Origin: Leucaena leucocephala
Taxonomy: Eukaryota > Streptophyta > Magnoliopsida > Fabales > Fabaceae
DNA length: 64,000 nt
Assembly: GCA_037074615.1 (NCBI GenBank)
Contig: CM073527.1
Location: 3,312,848 to 3,376,847, forward strand
Direction of reading: 5' to 3'
The stretch's first letter is position 1. Each line of letters starts with the position of its first letter. Below the pieces are notes generated by a model. It was given only the letters and a program-made list of their open reading frames with translations, was not told the origin of the DNA and did not search any database. The translations under genes were made by a program, and so were the position numbers. Positions 12,634 through 23,221 of this stretch are shown piece after piece.

Positions 12634-12645
12634 TGGTATCAGAAC
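12634..12645 (+). other. Primer-binding site of T2 (tRNA-Met)
   Basis: TGGTATCAGAAC lies three bases after the LTR end and matches the usual TGGTATCAGAGC at 11 of 12 positions. This makes the LTR at 9482 a 5' LTR, not a solo LTR. Confidence 0.8.
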
Positions 12646-12772
12646 AAATGATTCTGACTTAAGAAATACTCTGAATAGATTATTTGTAGACTGATATTAG
12701 ATTATTCCTAGACCCTAACCCTAAATAGTAAGTACTTTGTTAAGTTAGGGTACTTATATAACTGTGATAAGG
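12646..12772 (+). mobile_element. Truncated T2 leader
   Basis: About 130 bp of T2 internal sequence follow the primer site before Athila-type RT begins at about 12773. The rest of T2 has been lost or replaced at this junction. I see no motif in it. Confidence 0.45.
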
Positions 12773-13268
12773 AATGAAAAGAATGAGCTAATCCTGACTA
12801 GAGTACAAAATTTATGGAGAGTATGTATTGATTACAGGAAATTGAATTATGCAACTAGGAATGACCATTTCCTTTCAACATTTATAGATTAAATGTTGGA
12901 AAAACTTACTGGAAAAGCTAATTACTATTTTCTTGATAGATTTTTAGGGTATTTTCAGGTTCCAATTACATCAAAAGATCAAAAGAAGACGACATTCACA
13001 TGTTCATTTGGTACCTATGCTTATAGGAGGATATCATTTGGCTTGTGCAATGCTCCTAGAAGAACATTTCAAAGAGCTATGATGTCCATATTTAGTAAAT
13101 TATTAGAAAGTAACATGAAGGTATTCACAGATATTTTATAGTGAATGGTAAGGATTTTGATCAGGTTTGGAAATTTTATAAAAAGTCTTAGCAAGATGCA
13201 TTGAGAAAAAGCTTGTGCTGAATTTTGAGAAATGTCATTTTATGGTAGATAACGATATAGTTTTAGGG
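12773..13268 (+). pseudogene. Reverse transcriptase fragment, Athila lineage
   Basis: The reading runs from NEKNELILTRVQN through WRVCIDYRKLN, FQVPITSKDQKKTTFTC, YRRISFGLCNAP and MMSIF to KCHFMV, the fingers and palm of Athila-type RT. There is a stop in place of a codon before MLEKL. The catalytic block reads VFTDIL then a stop, where VFMDDF is usual, so the second aspartate is lost along with the frame. The N-terminal part of RT, RNaseH and integrase are absent. It ends at a stop exactly where LTR sequence begins, so it is a scrap joined to the LTR by deletion. Confidence 0.85.
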
Positions 13269-13270
13269 TA

Positions 13271-13393
13271 GCCTCATTAGATTAATTAGGCATCTTAACA
13301 TCCATCTAGGCTTCTTGTGAATCGACCTAGGTTAACCTCTAATTACTATTGGTTAGCTTAGTTTTGTTTGATAATTAAAATGACAGTTATTCA
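13271..13393 (+). repeat. 3' end of the 5' LTR of element I
   Basis: The last ~123 bp of the Athila-type LTR are present, from GGCTCATTAGATTAATTAGG-like sequence through GGTTAGCTTAGTTTTG to the end ACAGTTATTCA (TTATCA elsewhere). The first ~1.25 kb of this LTR are missing, replaced by the RT scrap. Confidence 0.8.
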
Positions 13394-13395
13394 AA

Positions 13396-13413
13396 TGGCA
13401 CCGTTGCCGGGGA
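13396..13413 (+). other. Primer-binding site, tRNA-Asp (Athila type)
   Basis: TGGCACCGTTGCCGGGGA matches TGGCGCCGTTGCCGGGGA, the 18-nt complement of the tRNA-Asp 3' end used by Athila elements, with one G-to-A change. It starts two bases after the LTR end. Confidence 0.93.
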
Positions 13414-13509
13414 GCCTTACTTGTTAAGGTTTCCTAAGCAATCTCCTAAGCCTAAAAATCATAAAAAGTAGATAGGTGTTTTAGTTTTTCTATGTATTTT
13501 GTGTTTTGT

Positions 13510-13960
13510 CTTGTTGAGTCACGACCAATTGCCTTTTTAGTTGCGACGAAAGTGCTTAAAATTAATTTTTGAGTGTCTCTGTGAACTTTAGTCCCAACCA
13601 AAAGCACATTTGGTCACAACCAAAAATTTTTGTTTTCAACTCATTTTGCTCTCTGTTACATTTAGTCGCGACTAGTTTCTTTGTGGTCGCAACCAAATAT
13701 ATTTTTCATCTAGTTTTATTTTCTGTAATTTCTAGTCTCAACCATTTTTACACTTAGTCGCAACCAGAAACTGAAAACTTCAAGCATTTTATTGTCTGTG
13801 GTTTTTAGTCGCAACCAAAGTGATATTTGGTCGCGACCAAAAATCCTGATTCTGAATTTTTTTCCCTCTGTAATTGATAGTCGCGACCTGTATTTCATTT
13901 TTGTCGTGATCTCTATTCTCTGTGCTTATTAGTCGTGACGTAGTGACCTTTTAGTCACGA
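13510..13960 (+). repeat. Leader array of GTCGCGAC palindromes, ~72-bp period (element I)
   Basis: Between PBS and gag the leader is a degenerate tandem repeat. The word TCTGT recurs at 13578, 13652, 13722, 13795, 13867 and 13919 (steps 74, 70, 73, 72, 52). Each unit carries two copies of an 8-nt palindrome: GTCGCGAC exact at 13665, 13830 and 13880, or forms such as GTCGCAAC, GTCACAAC and GTCGTGAC explained by change at its two CpG sites. At 13826-13841 the palindrome extends to TTTGGTCGCGACCAAA. No ORF is conserved here. Confidence 0.85.
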
Positions 13961-14058
13961 CCTTACTATTTTAAACTGTGATTATTTAATCTGAATTCTT
14001 GGAATTGCTGCATCTATGACATATTTAATATTCTGTATCATTGTTGAGCGTGATTTGT

Positions 14059-15960
14059 ATGAACAGAAGCTCTGAATTCTTTCCTTTGGATAGAGAAATA
14101 CATATAACACTTTGGCAAATTAAGAAGCTAAGATCTTAAATCAACCTAGACCTTCAGGTTGCATCTTTTGTTGAGCTTAGCTCTTCAGGTAAATCTGGTG
14201 CAGCTGAAATTGATTGTGTATCTGGAGCTATATTAGATAATCATCTTGTCATGGCGTATGTTAATGAAGCTGAAACTTATACTCATAATCAGAATATTCA
14301 AAATGAGCAACATGGAGAGAATAACATGAACAATAGAAGATCACATAGGAGCATAAGAGAATTGACTTCTTCTCATGCAAACTTTGATCCTTTCCGTACT
14401 TGTCATACTTTGGATGTTAATTTTGATTTGAAAGGTCCTTTGTTAAGTAACTTACCAAAATTTTATGGATTGGCAAGTGAAGATCCTTTCAAGCACTTGA
14501 AGACTATGCAGTGGGTTTGCTCATCCATGAAACTTGTAGGTGCTGATATGGATGCTGTGCAGAGACAAGTATTCCACTTTATACTTGAAGGAAAGGCAAA
14601 GGAATGGTTTTATATGCTACTATATCATACACCTCAAGCATTGGATTCCTGGAATAAATTGAGGACTGCTTTCCTAGAGAGATACTTCCCTACTTTAAAG
14701 ACAGCTACATTGAGGAAGCAGATTTTTGCTGCAAAATAGTATGATCAAGAATCTTTCTTTTGGGGAAGATTTCAAGAGCTGTTTGTTAGATGTCCGTACC
14801 ACTAGGTTCTAAGTGAGCATTCGGTGCAGTATTTCCATTTAGGATTGTGATGTGTGTGTACAGAAAGAATCTGGATGCAGCTACTGGGGGCTCTATTGAT
14901 GATTTGACTCCAAATGTAGTATAGAATCAGAATGAGAAAATAGCAAGCAATGACCAGCAGTATGGGGGATGTGATGCTAGGCAAGTCCATGAGGTATCTG
15001 TAAGGCTCAATTGGAAAATTCACATATTCAAAGCCCATACTCTCAAGCTCTTGTTGCTCCTAGTTGTCAACTTTGCTATTCTCCTATGCACACCATTGTC
15101 AATTGTCCAACACATTGTGCAGGTGTATCAGCTATCTATCAAGGCAAACTAAACTAGTATCCACAAAGGAATCCATACTCCAACACATGTAATAAAGGAT
15201 AGAGAGATCATCTTAATTTCAGATGGAAGGATGGAGATGGAGACAGGAATTTTGGGCAGAATAGATTCAATAATGATAGACAAGTGGCTTAATCTTCTAG
15301 AGCTATAGAAGTACTCTTTGCTACAAAGGATGATGGAATATCTGAGATAATGAAGAGCATTAATATGATGAATTCAAATATAAACTCCATCAACGCAAAC
15401 TTCTGCTCTAATTTCAAGGACTTGAGATCTACTGTGGAGAACAACCAAGCCATGGCAGAGTCCAAGTTTGTTGCCTTGGATAATAAGATGGAATAGTGGG
15501 AAACAAAAGCTGTAAACTTGAATGGATATGTATCACATCTAGCCAATTCCATTAATGATGTTCAGGCAAGAATCAGTGGAGATATACCTTCGAACACAGT
15601 TGTTAACCCCAAATCTGTGAATGTCATAAGTTTGATAGATGAAGTTGGGGAACAAGCTATAGATGTTAACAATAAACAGGAATGTGAGGCAGACACTAAT
15701 TCCAATAGTAGCATTGAGAAATCTGAAAGTACAAAAGAAGCACAACCACTGGGGAATGAAGAGCGTACAAAAAGTCAAATAAATTCTGCCCCAAATTCAG
15801 AAGGTTGTAGATAGCTAAATAGCAAGAAAATTGCGTTGCCTAAAGCTATGGATTATGATTTAAGGAATCCTAGAGTGGACATAACTGAAGAAACACAACT
15901 ACCAGTAAATTTAGAACTCAAGCAGCAATAAACAACCTCTGGTGTAGTTGAGGAAAAGAT
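14059..15960 (+). pseudogene. gag: gag pseudogene, Athila-like (element I)
   Basis: Gag forms the virus-like particle and packages element RNA. The start is taken at the ATG giving MNRSSEF, because the same peptide (MNKSSEF) starts gag in the copy at 56544; a TAA interrupts the frame near codon 28. The capsid-like core is open at 14251-14739, with LPKFYGLASEDPFKHLKTM and AFLERYFPTLKTATLRKQI, both typical of Athila/Tat Gag. Downstream the frame is broken but readable: CQLCYSPMH followed by a fourth cysteine is a CX2CX4HX4C zinc knuckle near 15060-15100, and 15518-15814 is the Gag C-terminus. It runs in phase toward protease. Confidence 0.85.
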
Positions 15961-16602
15961 ACATATGAAGGAACTACCTATCCCAAGGGAATTCATGAGT
16001 AGCAAGAGGATGGCCTTAGAAGAGTAGAATAAGGAAGTGCTTAATTCTTTCAACAAGATTAAAGTGAATGTACCTATGCTAGAGAGAATTCAAGGAGTAT
16101 CAGAATATGCAAAATATTTGAAGGACAGTTGCACACAAAAGGAAAGACATAAACCTAATGAACTGGTGCAAGTGGGACTAAAGCTTTTGCACTCTTCAAC
16201 TCTCAACTTCTAGTAAAGTGTAAAGATCCAGGTGTATTTTCTATTCCTTGTACAATTAGCAAAATAACTATTCCAAAAGCATTGCTAGATTTAGGTGCTG
16301 CTATCAATATTATGCCAAGTTTTATTTATCATGCCTTAGGGTTAAATCTAATCAAATCAACTAATGTGTTAGCTCAATTGGCTCATAAGAGAATTATTAA
16401 TCCTAAGGGAATTTTAGAGGACATTTTAGTTCAAGCTAAGGAACTTGTTTTTCCTGTGAACTTTTATATTTTAGATATGTCAAATAAATCTCTTGATGAT
16501 AGTACTCTTATTCTAGGAAGGTCATTCTTGAAGACAACTAATACTATAATTTGCATGAAAAATAGAATTATTAAAATAGAATTTGGTGGGCACATAATTT
16601 AG
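15961..16602 (+). pseudogene. Aspartic protease pseudogene, Athila-like (element I)
   Basis: This retropepsin would cleave the Gag-Pol polyprotein. The block reads VNVPMLERI, a basic and cysteine-containing stretch, FSIPCTI, then the active-site loop LLDLGAAINIMP (DLGA), the flap-side NPKGILEDILVQAKELVFPV, and LILGRSFLKTTNT near the C-terminus. The order and spacing match Athila protease. A stop (TAG at 16026) and a frameshift near 16170 disable the upstream part; 16282-16602 is uninterrupted. It is continuous with gag upstream and with the linker ORF downstream. Confidence 0.85.
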
Positions 16603-17299
16603 TTTAACATGTATAGACACCTACATCAGGATCATTCTCTCCTAGGACTTGATATGATGGGTGCATCACTTGGAAATAAGTGTGATAATATTCATGAGCT
16701 TGAAAATAATGATAAAGTTGAAGAATCTTCCATTTCTAACTCCTCCACTGATTTCTCTATTTTTTCTTCATCTAATGTGATGTGTTATGTATTAATTCTA
16801 AAATTAATGGCTGCTTACCACTATGGGTGATTTCTCTTCATCTTCATCTAATATTTCTTTCTATTGGAACTAACCTCACTATTTCTAGCAAATGTAACAG
16901 AGTTATAGGACAAGGATTATGCAGCATACTTTGAGAGACAAGGAATTGGAACCTCTGAGTTAGGGAGTTTTCAATTCAATAATTATATACTATATTTTAA
17001 CCCTGTTCATGAGAGCTTCAAATTGGAATTTTTAGATATTTCAAGACTGCAAAAATTGAAGGACGTTGTCCAACATCGACAGAATTTCATTGCAAGGACA
17101 AATATGGATAATGTAGCAGTTATATCATCAATACCATTCCTACTATCTTTTGGATATACATATATTTTGCAAGCTGTGGATTATCTCTTAAGATAGATAA
17201 AGGCTATATCAACAAGACAAGATGAAGCAGATGGTACAGCATCCCAGGTTAATGGCCAATTATTCAAGTTGCACAAGGAGAACTTTAAGTCCCTATGAT
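16603..17299 (+). pseudogene. Chimeric pol ORF: linker, unknown segment, integrase remnant (element I)
   Basis: After protease comes an acidic and serine-rich linker (HELENNDKVEESSIS at about 16690-16750). From 16909 a segment I do not recognise reads DKDYAAYFERQGIGT, FNNYILYFNPVHESFK and LEFLDI. It continues in the same frame into FGYTYILQAVDYLLR, the integrase core motif of Athila elements, and then VNGQLFKLHKENFK, the integrase C-terminus. One TAG (about 17195) interrupts that frame and another precedes DKDY. RT, RNaseH and the integrase zinc finger are missing. Element M has the same order and frame, so the structure was inherited, not formed here. The unknown segment could be a diverged linker or captured sequence. 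Confidence 0.7.
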
Positions 17300-17387
17300 A
17301 CTCATATTGTCTCCTTCCTTGTTTCCCCACTTACAATAGTCTGGTTTACATTGTTTTACTTATATACTTGAGTTATAAATTGTTGAT

Positions 17388-17405
17388 TAAGTATGGGGGA
17401 GGAGA
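17388..17405 (+). other. Internal purine tract (PPT-like)
   Basis: TATGGGGGAGGAGACC lies about 90 bp after the ORF end. Equivalent tracts occur at 19680 (GTGTGGGGGAGGATGA) and 59874 (GTGTGGGGGAGGAGACC). A purine tract upstream of the true 3' PPT is known in some long Ty3 elements. The function here is inferred only. Confidence 0.45.
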
Positions 17406-17599
17406 CCAAGTCAGTAGGGGTAGATAAAAATTAATAAGTTCATCTTGAATTCTAATTCATCTTTGTTCTCTTCATTACTTTGGCCTTTGCATGTGTTTCT
17501 CTACTTCTTCACATTAAGGACAATGTACAAATTAAGTGTGAGGGAGTAGTTTGTGAAATTGGTAAATAAAAATCAGATAATGCAAAAATGTCAAGTTTC

Positions 17600-17950
17600 T
17601 TCTCTGTGAAAATTAGATGCGACCAATGAACATGTTTGTTGCGACCAGTAATTCTTACTTTCTGATGATTACCTGTCTGTGATGTTTTAGTCGTGATATA
17701 TGCTTATCTTTGTCGCGACTATAACTCTCTATGAATTTTGGTCATGACTAAAAGGACACTTGGTCGCGACCTGAGTTTGTGTGTTTGTTAGGATTACTCT
17801 CTATGACCGTATGTCGCGACCAATGTGCATGTTAGTCATGACCAATATTCCCTATTTTCTGAAAATTTCTTCTCTGTGTAAAAGAATCGTGACCTAAAGA
17901 CCCTTTTGTTACGACTAGATTTAAACTTCTGCTGAAAAATTCTCATTTCA
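17600..17950 (+). repeat. 3' UTR array of GTCGCGAC palindromes (element I, first module)
   Basis: A second array of the leader motif lies downstream of pol. There are exact GTCGCGAC copies at 17712, 17763 and 17813, plus variants such as GTCGTGAT, GTCATGAC and GTTACGAC, interspersed with the same TCTGTGA words. The text between motifs differs from the leader, so it is not a simple copy of it. Confidence 0.8.
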
Positions 17951-18802
17951 TCTGATTGTTGCTTGGTCTAATTGAACACATAGATTTAAAAATGAATTTT
18001 GAACACATACTTTTGAACATTGGCAAGTTTGATGAAATATGAGTTGCTTTTTTCATTGATTTACTATTGGAAATTGTGTTTCATAATGATTAATCTCATG
18101 TATTTTCTTTGATATTCATGCAATCTTGTCATAGTGAGTGGATTAGGGTGAGCGAACCAGATAAAAGGAATTTGAGCATCCAACAGATACTCATTTATAT
18201 TGTGCGACACCATCTAGTTTGGTAACTTTGCAGAACTTATCTTAATCCTTGATTCAAAATCACATTAGCTTCTTGGAATTATGAATATGATAGGGGCATT
18301 TCTTTCAAAATCCTTTTGCCTAAACAATAGCCACATAAAAAATTAAATCCCTTGCTTAACCCCTTTGAGACCTTCACTTTCTTTTAAAATTTTATCCTTA
18401 GTTAATGAATGTTGTATAGGATTTTTGCTGCTGTAGTTAGTCTTAACTATGCAATAACTGATAAATTGCACAACTTGTTGGATATCTGAATTTTAATATA
18501 TGTACTATCTGGTTCAATAGTGAAAAAATAGAGAAACGTAAAACGAAAAAGTATAGAAAAGAGAAAAGAAAGAAAGAAAGAAAGAAGAGATAAACCAGAT
18601 AAAAAAAGATGTGATATTCAACTTGTATGAAAGGAAAATATTTGGTGAATTGTGATACTTTCTGCAGTTGCACAATTAGGACTATGATCAAATGTTGAAT
18701 TAGTTTGAAGAAGTAAGATCATGTACAGTATTTCATTAATCATTGACATGTATTTCTATTTTATCACTTGGCCTTTCCAACATACAACCTAATAAAGACC
18801 CT
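17951..18802 (+). mobile_element. 3' UTR of element I, first module (truncated)
   Basis: Non-coding sequence homologous to 23420-24310, 44430-44960 and 60460-61200. It includes the conserved phrases CATGCAATCTTGTCATAGTG and CCTAATAAAGACCCTTTGAT and a GAAA microsatellite at 18563-18588. It stops about 350 bp short of a PPT, where RNaseH sequence begins. The ORF on the other strand at 18443-18691 is a consequence of the GAAA tract. Confidence 0.7.
18563..18588. repeat. (GAAA)n microsatellite in 3' UTR
   Basis: A run of AAAG/GAAA units. A matching tract is at 61145-61166 in element M, at the same place in the 3' UTR. Confidence 0.8.
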
Positions 18803-18814
18803 TTGATTAGGCAA

Positions 18815-19560
18815 AAAGATATTTGATGATACTTGTAAGAGAGCATTTAACACTTATTGTACCTAATTGGCATTTAGATTTTTGGCTTTCATGTGATGCA
18901 TCAAATGAAGTTGCAGATGCAATGTTCGGATAGAAAGATGTTAAGCTGTCTAAAGTCATTTCATATGTCTGTAAGACATTAGATAGTGCTCAAAAGAACT
19001 ATACTACCATAGAAAAGAACTCTTTGCCATTGTGTTTGCACTTGACAAATTCAAATATTATCTTTTGAGTTCTAAAGTTATTATAGAAACTGACCATGCT
19101 GCTGTAAAGTTCTTGTTTAAAAAGTCACAATCTAAGCCTCGGCTCTTGAGATAGATGCTACTAATCCAAGAATTTGATGTGGAGATAAGGGATAAAATTG
19201 AAGCAGAGAATATGATAGTTGATCATTTAAGCATGTTGCTTGAAAGTATAACTGGAGTATTAGATTATGATATCACTTGTGATTATTCTATTTTTGCGAT
19301 TTCTATATTACACCTTGGTATTGTCACATAGTGAACTATATTGTTATGATATAATTTTACCTTCTTTATCTCATTTCCAAGGCCAGAACATCAAGCATGA
19401 GGCAAAATATTGCATATGGGAAACGCCTATACTGTGAAAGATATGTAGTGATCAAGTTATAAGAAGATGTATGTCAAGTGAAGTAGATAGTACAATATTT
19501 CACGTCAATGACCATTTATTGAAGCTATACAAAGAGAACTTCAAACCCCCTAATATTCAG
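18815..19560 (+). pseudogene. RNaseH-integrase remnant (second module of element I)
   Basis: The reading starts VPNWHLDF then LSCDASNEVADAMF, the start of the RT-linked RNase H. It continues through YTTIEKNSLP, FALDKFKYYLLSSKVI, ETDHAAVKFLF, KPRLLR, QEFDVEIRDKI and VDHLSMLL, the C-terminal RNaseH region of Athila pol. It is followed by an integrase N-terminal scrap (KHEAKYCIWETPIL, DQVIRRCM) and, after a deletion, the integrase C-terminus VNDHLLKLYKENFKPP. Several stops occur (for example TAG after LLR). The integrase core is missing. It follows the truncated 3' UTR directly, so it belongs to a second element fused in the same orientation. Confidence 0.8.
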
Positions 19561-19910
19561 GTTGTCTCCTTCATTATTTTACCACTTATAATAGTATGTT
19601 TTACTCAGTTTTTCTTATATACTTGGCCTTTGCATGTGTTTCATTAGTTCTTCACATTGAGGACAATGTAAAAAATAAGTGTGGGGGAGGATGAACTTTA
19701 GTGTGTGAAATGAGTGAATAAAAATAAGATAATTACTATGATTTTGTGTCTTTTGATAGTGACCTTATATTGTTCTTGTCATAACTAATGTGTGCATGCC
19801 AAGTTTCTTCTATGTGAAAATTATTACTATTGTCTATTTTTGTCATTACCAGGAGTTCCTATTTTATGAAGTTTACCCATCTGTGATATGAGTCGTGATA
19901 TGTGCTTATC
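19561..19910 (+). mobile_element. 3' UTR of second module, first part, with purine tract and decayed palindrome array
   Basis: Homologous to 59781-60240. It contains the purine tract GTGTGGGGGAGGATGA at about 19679, then decayed array motifs (GTCATAAC, GTCGTGAT). It is interrupted by the solo LTR at 19916 and resumes at 23222. Confidence 0.65.
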
Positions 19911-19915
19911 TTTGT

Positions 19916-22900
19916 TGTCATATCATAATTTTCCCCTATCTGTATAGTACTGATAGTGGAAATAGGTTTGGAAAGGATTATGACAAAGATCAGAAGAAAT
20001 AATAAAGGTTAGATGATTCTTTAAGGAAGAGAATGACTAAAATAATAAGTAGAAAATGTTAAAGGTAAAAAGTGAAAATAGAAACAAGATTTGGGCCAAC
20101 AGTGGTAATTTTCAAAAGTTAAGGGACTTAAATATAATTAAGTAAAAAGTTCAAGGGCAAAATTGTAATTATAGAAAGATCAGCCCAGAAAGGATTATAA
20201 CTGCCCAGAAGTTTTTCAGTCCCACATTCTATCAGTAAATAGAGGAAGTTACACTGGTTAATCTGGCATGATACAGAAATTTTATTAGGGCTCTAGACAG
20301 CAGAAAATTATCTGATAGTCTAAAAGTTATCTAAATTTTTATCAGATTCCATGGACATAAGATATAAGTGGGGGAATTATAGGAAAGTGTGCCCTACAAT
20401 GTCAGATGTTATGAATTTGATAGAACCCTGGAAGAAGTCCTGTATAAAAAGTTATTCTCATAACACTGAATTTTGATGGGAGTTTGATAACATCCGTGAT
20501 CTGATAATGGAACTTATCGATATATGAGCCTGGATAGAATGAGATCAGATGACCTCATATATAGGCCCATGACGACGTCAAGGAGGGCCCAAAATCTAGG
20601 GTACCAATTCATTAGTAGAAGGGTCCAGTGTCCAGAAAAAGTGCGAAATTATGAAAATGCCCCTGGATGCCCAGATTGTACAAGAGATGGATCAAGAGCA
20701 TTTTGGTCATTCTGGACAGGCCAAAAATGTGTCATATAGTATAAAGAGGATTATTTAGAGCCCAGATACACCCTGAGGCAGTATAAAGAGATGTGAAATG
20801 ACGATTTTTGCCTTTAGGGTCAATATAGTGAAAGAAAGGACACAAAGGGTATTTTGGTCATTTTCAGAGAAATGGATGGCAGATAAATACTCAGTATAAC
20901 CATGTCAAGGGTATGAGAAGTCTAGAAATTGATTTCCAGGACAAAATACATATCCTGGTATATTATAAAAAATTCAAAACAGAAAATTTTTCCAGAAGCT
21001 TCCTTATACTATGAGCACGCCACCTAACCCTCTTAGGTGTCCCATGAGCTTTCTCACATGATGTCATAATTATTCTTTTATGAAAAAGTAAAATCCAAGA
21101 TTAAATGTGAGCCTTTAGATCAAATAGTAACCAAATCAATTTTGGCGATTGATTTTTCTTAGATTTTGGCTATAAATACCCCCTCATTTCTGCATCAAAA
21201 CCGTGGCTTCATGGACCCTTGGGGAAACTCTTGCAAAATGAAAACTCAAGCCAAGACAAAGAAGGTTCAAGGTACCAAAGTTCAAGCAAGCTAGAGATTA
21301 AAGGTAACCAATCTCTCCTAGTTTATTTTTCTTTGATTTGGGAGCTTGAACTTAGAGTTTTCATGGGAGAAAAGTTGAGTTTTCTCTAAGGGGAGGTGCT
21401 TCCCAAATACCTTAGATGAAAGGGGAAAGAAGAAATTAAAGTTAGAAACATATGATTGAAACTTAAACAAGCTAGTTAAGTGATTGGTTGTTGAATCAAA
21501 TTGATATTCTTGACTTTGCCATGGTGTGCCCTTTTGGTCTGCACTGTTCATGAGGGAAGGAAATGGAATTTCAATGATTTAATGCTTCCATTGACTTTAT
21601 ATGATGATTTTGTGTAGGTTTGGAAAGGTTTTGAACCTTGGAAACATTAAAATCTCACGGTTGTAGTTTTTGAAATCCTTCATAGTTACTATTCACTCGC
21701 ATGAACAGTGATTAAAATTTCATGATTTTGATAGTTCCAATGGTTTTAAAATGAAAAGTTATGTAGGGTAAAGTGGAGAAACAAGTATGAGAAGCATTAG
21801 AATCAAAATGAGAATTTTTGAAAGAATTGTATGCCTATGTTCAGTTCTGTACAGCAGGCCATGATGGAGCTGAAATTTCATGATTCTAAACTCATAAATG
21901 AATTCAAAAGATGAAATTGTATAGGGTAAAGTCAAGACATCAATTGATTCAAAGACGAAGTCCATTAGTTAAGATTAAAGAAAGTAAATGAACTTAATGT
22001 TCAAGAGGGAGTTATGTTAGTTAAAGTAAGTTTAATGCTCAAGAAAATTAGATGGTAATGGATGAATGGTTATGTGATATTAGGGATTGGTTGGTATGCT
22101 CCAAAAGAGGCAGCCACATGTCCAAGAGATATGAGAAGAAAGAAGCAAGATAAAGTGAAAGAAAGTCAAGTCTATAAGGTAATGAACTTACCTCTTTATG
22201 TGCTTGATGTGGTATGCTTATGTGTTGACATGTATATGATATTTGAATGATGTTGTGATATGATAAATGATGTTGAATGTATTGTGAATAACATGTTTTC
22301 AATGGCCATGCACTTTATGCAAAAGTATATAGCATGATAGCATATCACTAACCAAAGAAAGTTTAATGAACTTACATATCATGCATTAGCATCCATCTTG
22401 CATATTTAAGTTGTAATATTTGCTACTGAGATTCCCTATAATCTCACTCTCCTATAACCAACCAATTTAGGTCAAGCATGATGGATAATGTATGCATGGA
22501 GAAAAGCTAAAGTATGGAAGAAGAAAAGTGAAGTATTTAAGATGTTAGCATATCTATGCACTTTCCATGTATGTCAAAGCCATGTAAATCATCTATTTAT
22601 GTGATGAGATTGTATGAAACAATTATTGTATAACCCCATGATGTATATGAATTCATACAAGGCAAAATAGATTATTCATGTATGTTTGAACAATTATTAA
22701 AAGTAAAAGAAAGGAAACTGAAATAGTAAAAATATAGGTCCTGAAGTAGTTTTATTGTGGCTTCATATAAGCAAATGAAGGAATTATTTCATGAAATTTT
22801 ATGAGCATGTAGTACACATCCAGATCTTTACGTGAATAGGTACAATGTTTCATTTGGATGTTTATATGAAGAGAAATGAATTTCTAAAGTAAGGGACCAG

Positions 22901-23216
22901 AATCTGTTTCTAGAGTTTTTGATCAAATGAACAGTAAACTTCAATGAATAAACTGTATTAATTGGCTAATCAAAGAAATTATTTTTCCTTAAATTTCAAG
23001 ATGTTATCTTCACGTAGCTTTTTGAACCACTTTATTTTGATTTTTCTAGAATTAGTTATAGTTTTTTGAATTCATTACGTAATCTGGAATACCATATGAA
23101 CAGTAACCCGAGAAAGAGTAAAATTCCAGATTTGGCTAATGGACTTCCAAGGTCTTGTAAGTGCTTCTAAATGCTACTGAATGGTCCCTAAGACATATGA
23201 AAGTAAGGATATTACA
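19916..23216 (+). mobile_element. Solo LTR, T2 family, 3.3 kb
   Basis: It runs from TGTCATATCA to GGATATTACA and is flanked by TTTGT at 19911-19915 and 23217-23221. Joining the flanks restores the 3' UTR sequence seen intact at about 60236-60270 in element M. There is no PBS, internal sequence or second LTR. Small ORFs (for example 20524-20739) are not shared in frame with the copy at 9482. It inserted after the host array had formed. Confidence 0.93.
21171..21180 (+). promoter_or_regulatory. TATA box in T2 solo LTR
   Basis: TATAAATACC is followed by CCCTCATTTC, matching the block at 10764 in the 5' LTR. Confidence 0.5.
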
Positions 23217-23221
23217 TTTGT

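Noticed and set aside
12713..12726. Telomere-like CCCTAACCCTAAA
   Set aside because: Only two partial units in the decayed leader of T2; no array.
13396..13413. tRNA-Asp gene fragment
   Set aside because: Only the 18 nt complementary to the tRNA 3' end are present, at the place expected for a primer-binding site; no cloverleaf.
13510..13960. CRISPR-like array of short palindromes with spacers
   Set aside because: Units are degenerate tandem repeats of about 72 bp inside a plant retroelement leader, spacers are themselves related, and there are no cas genes.
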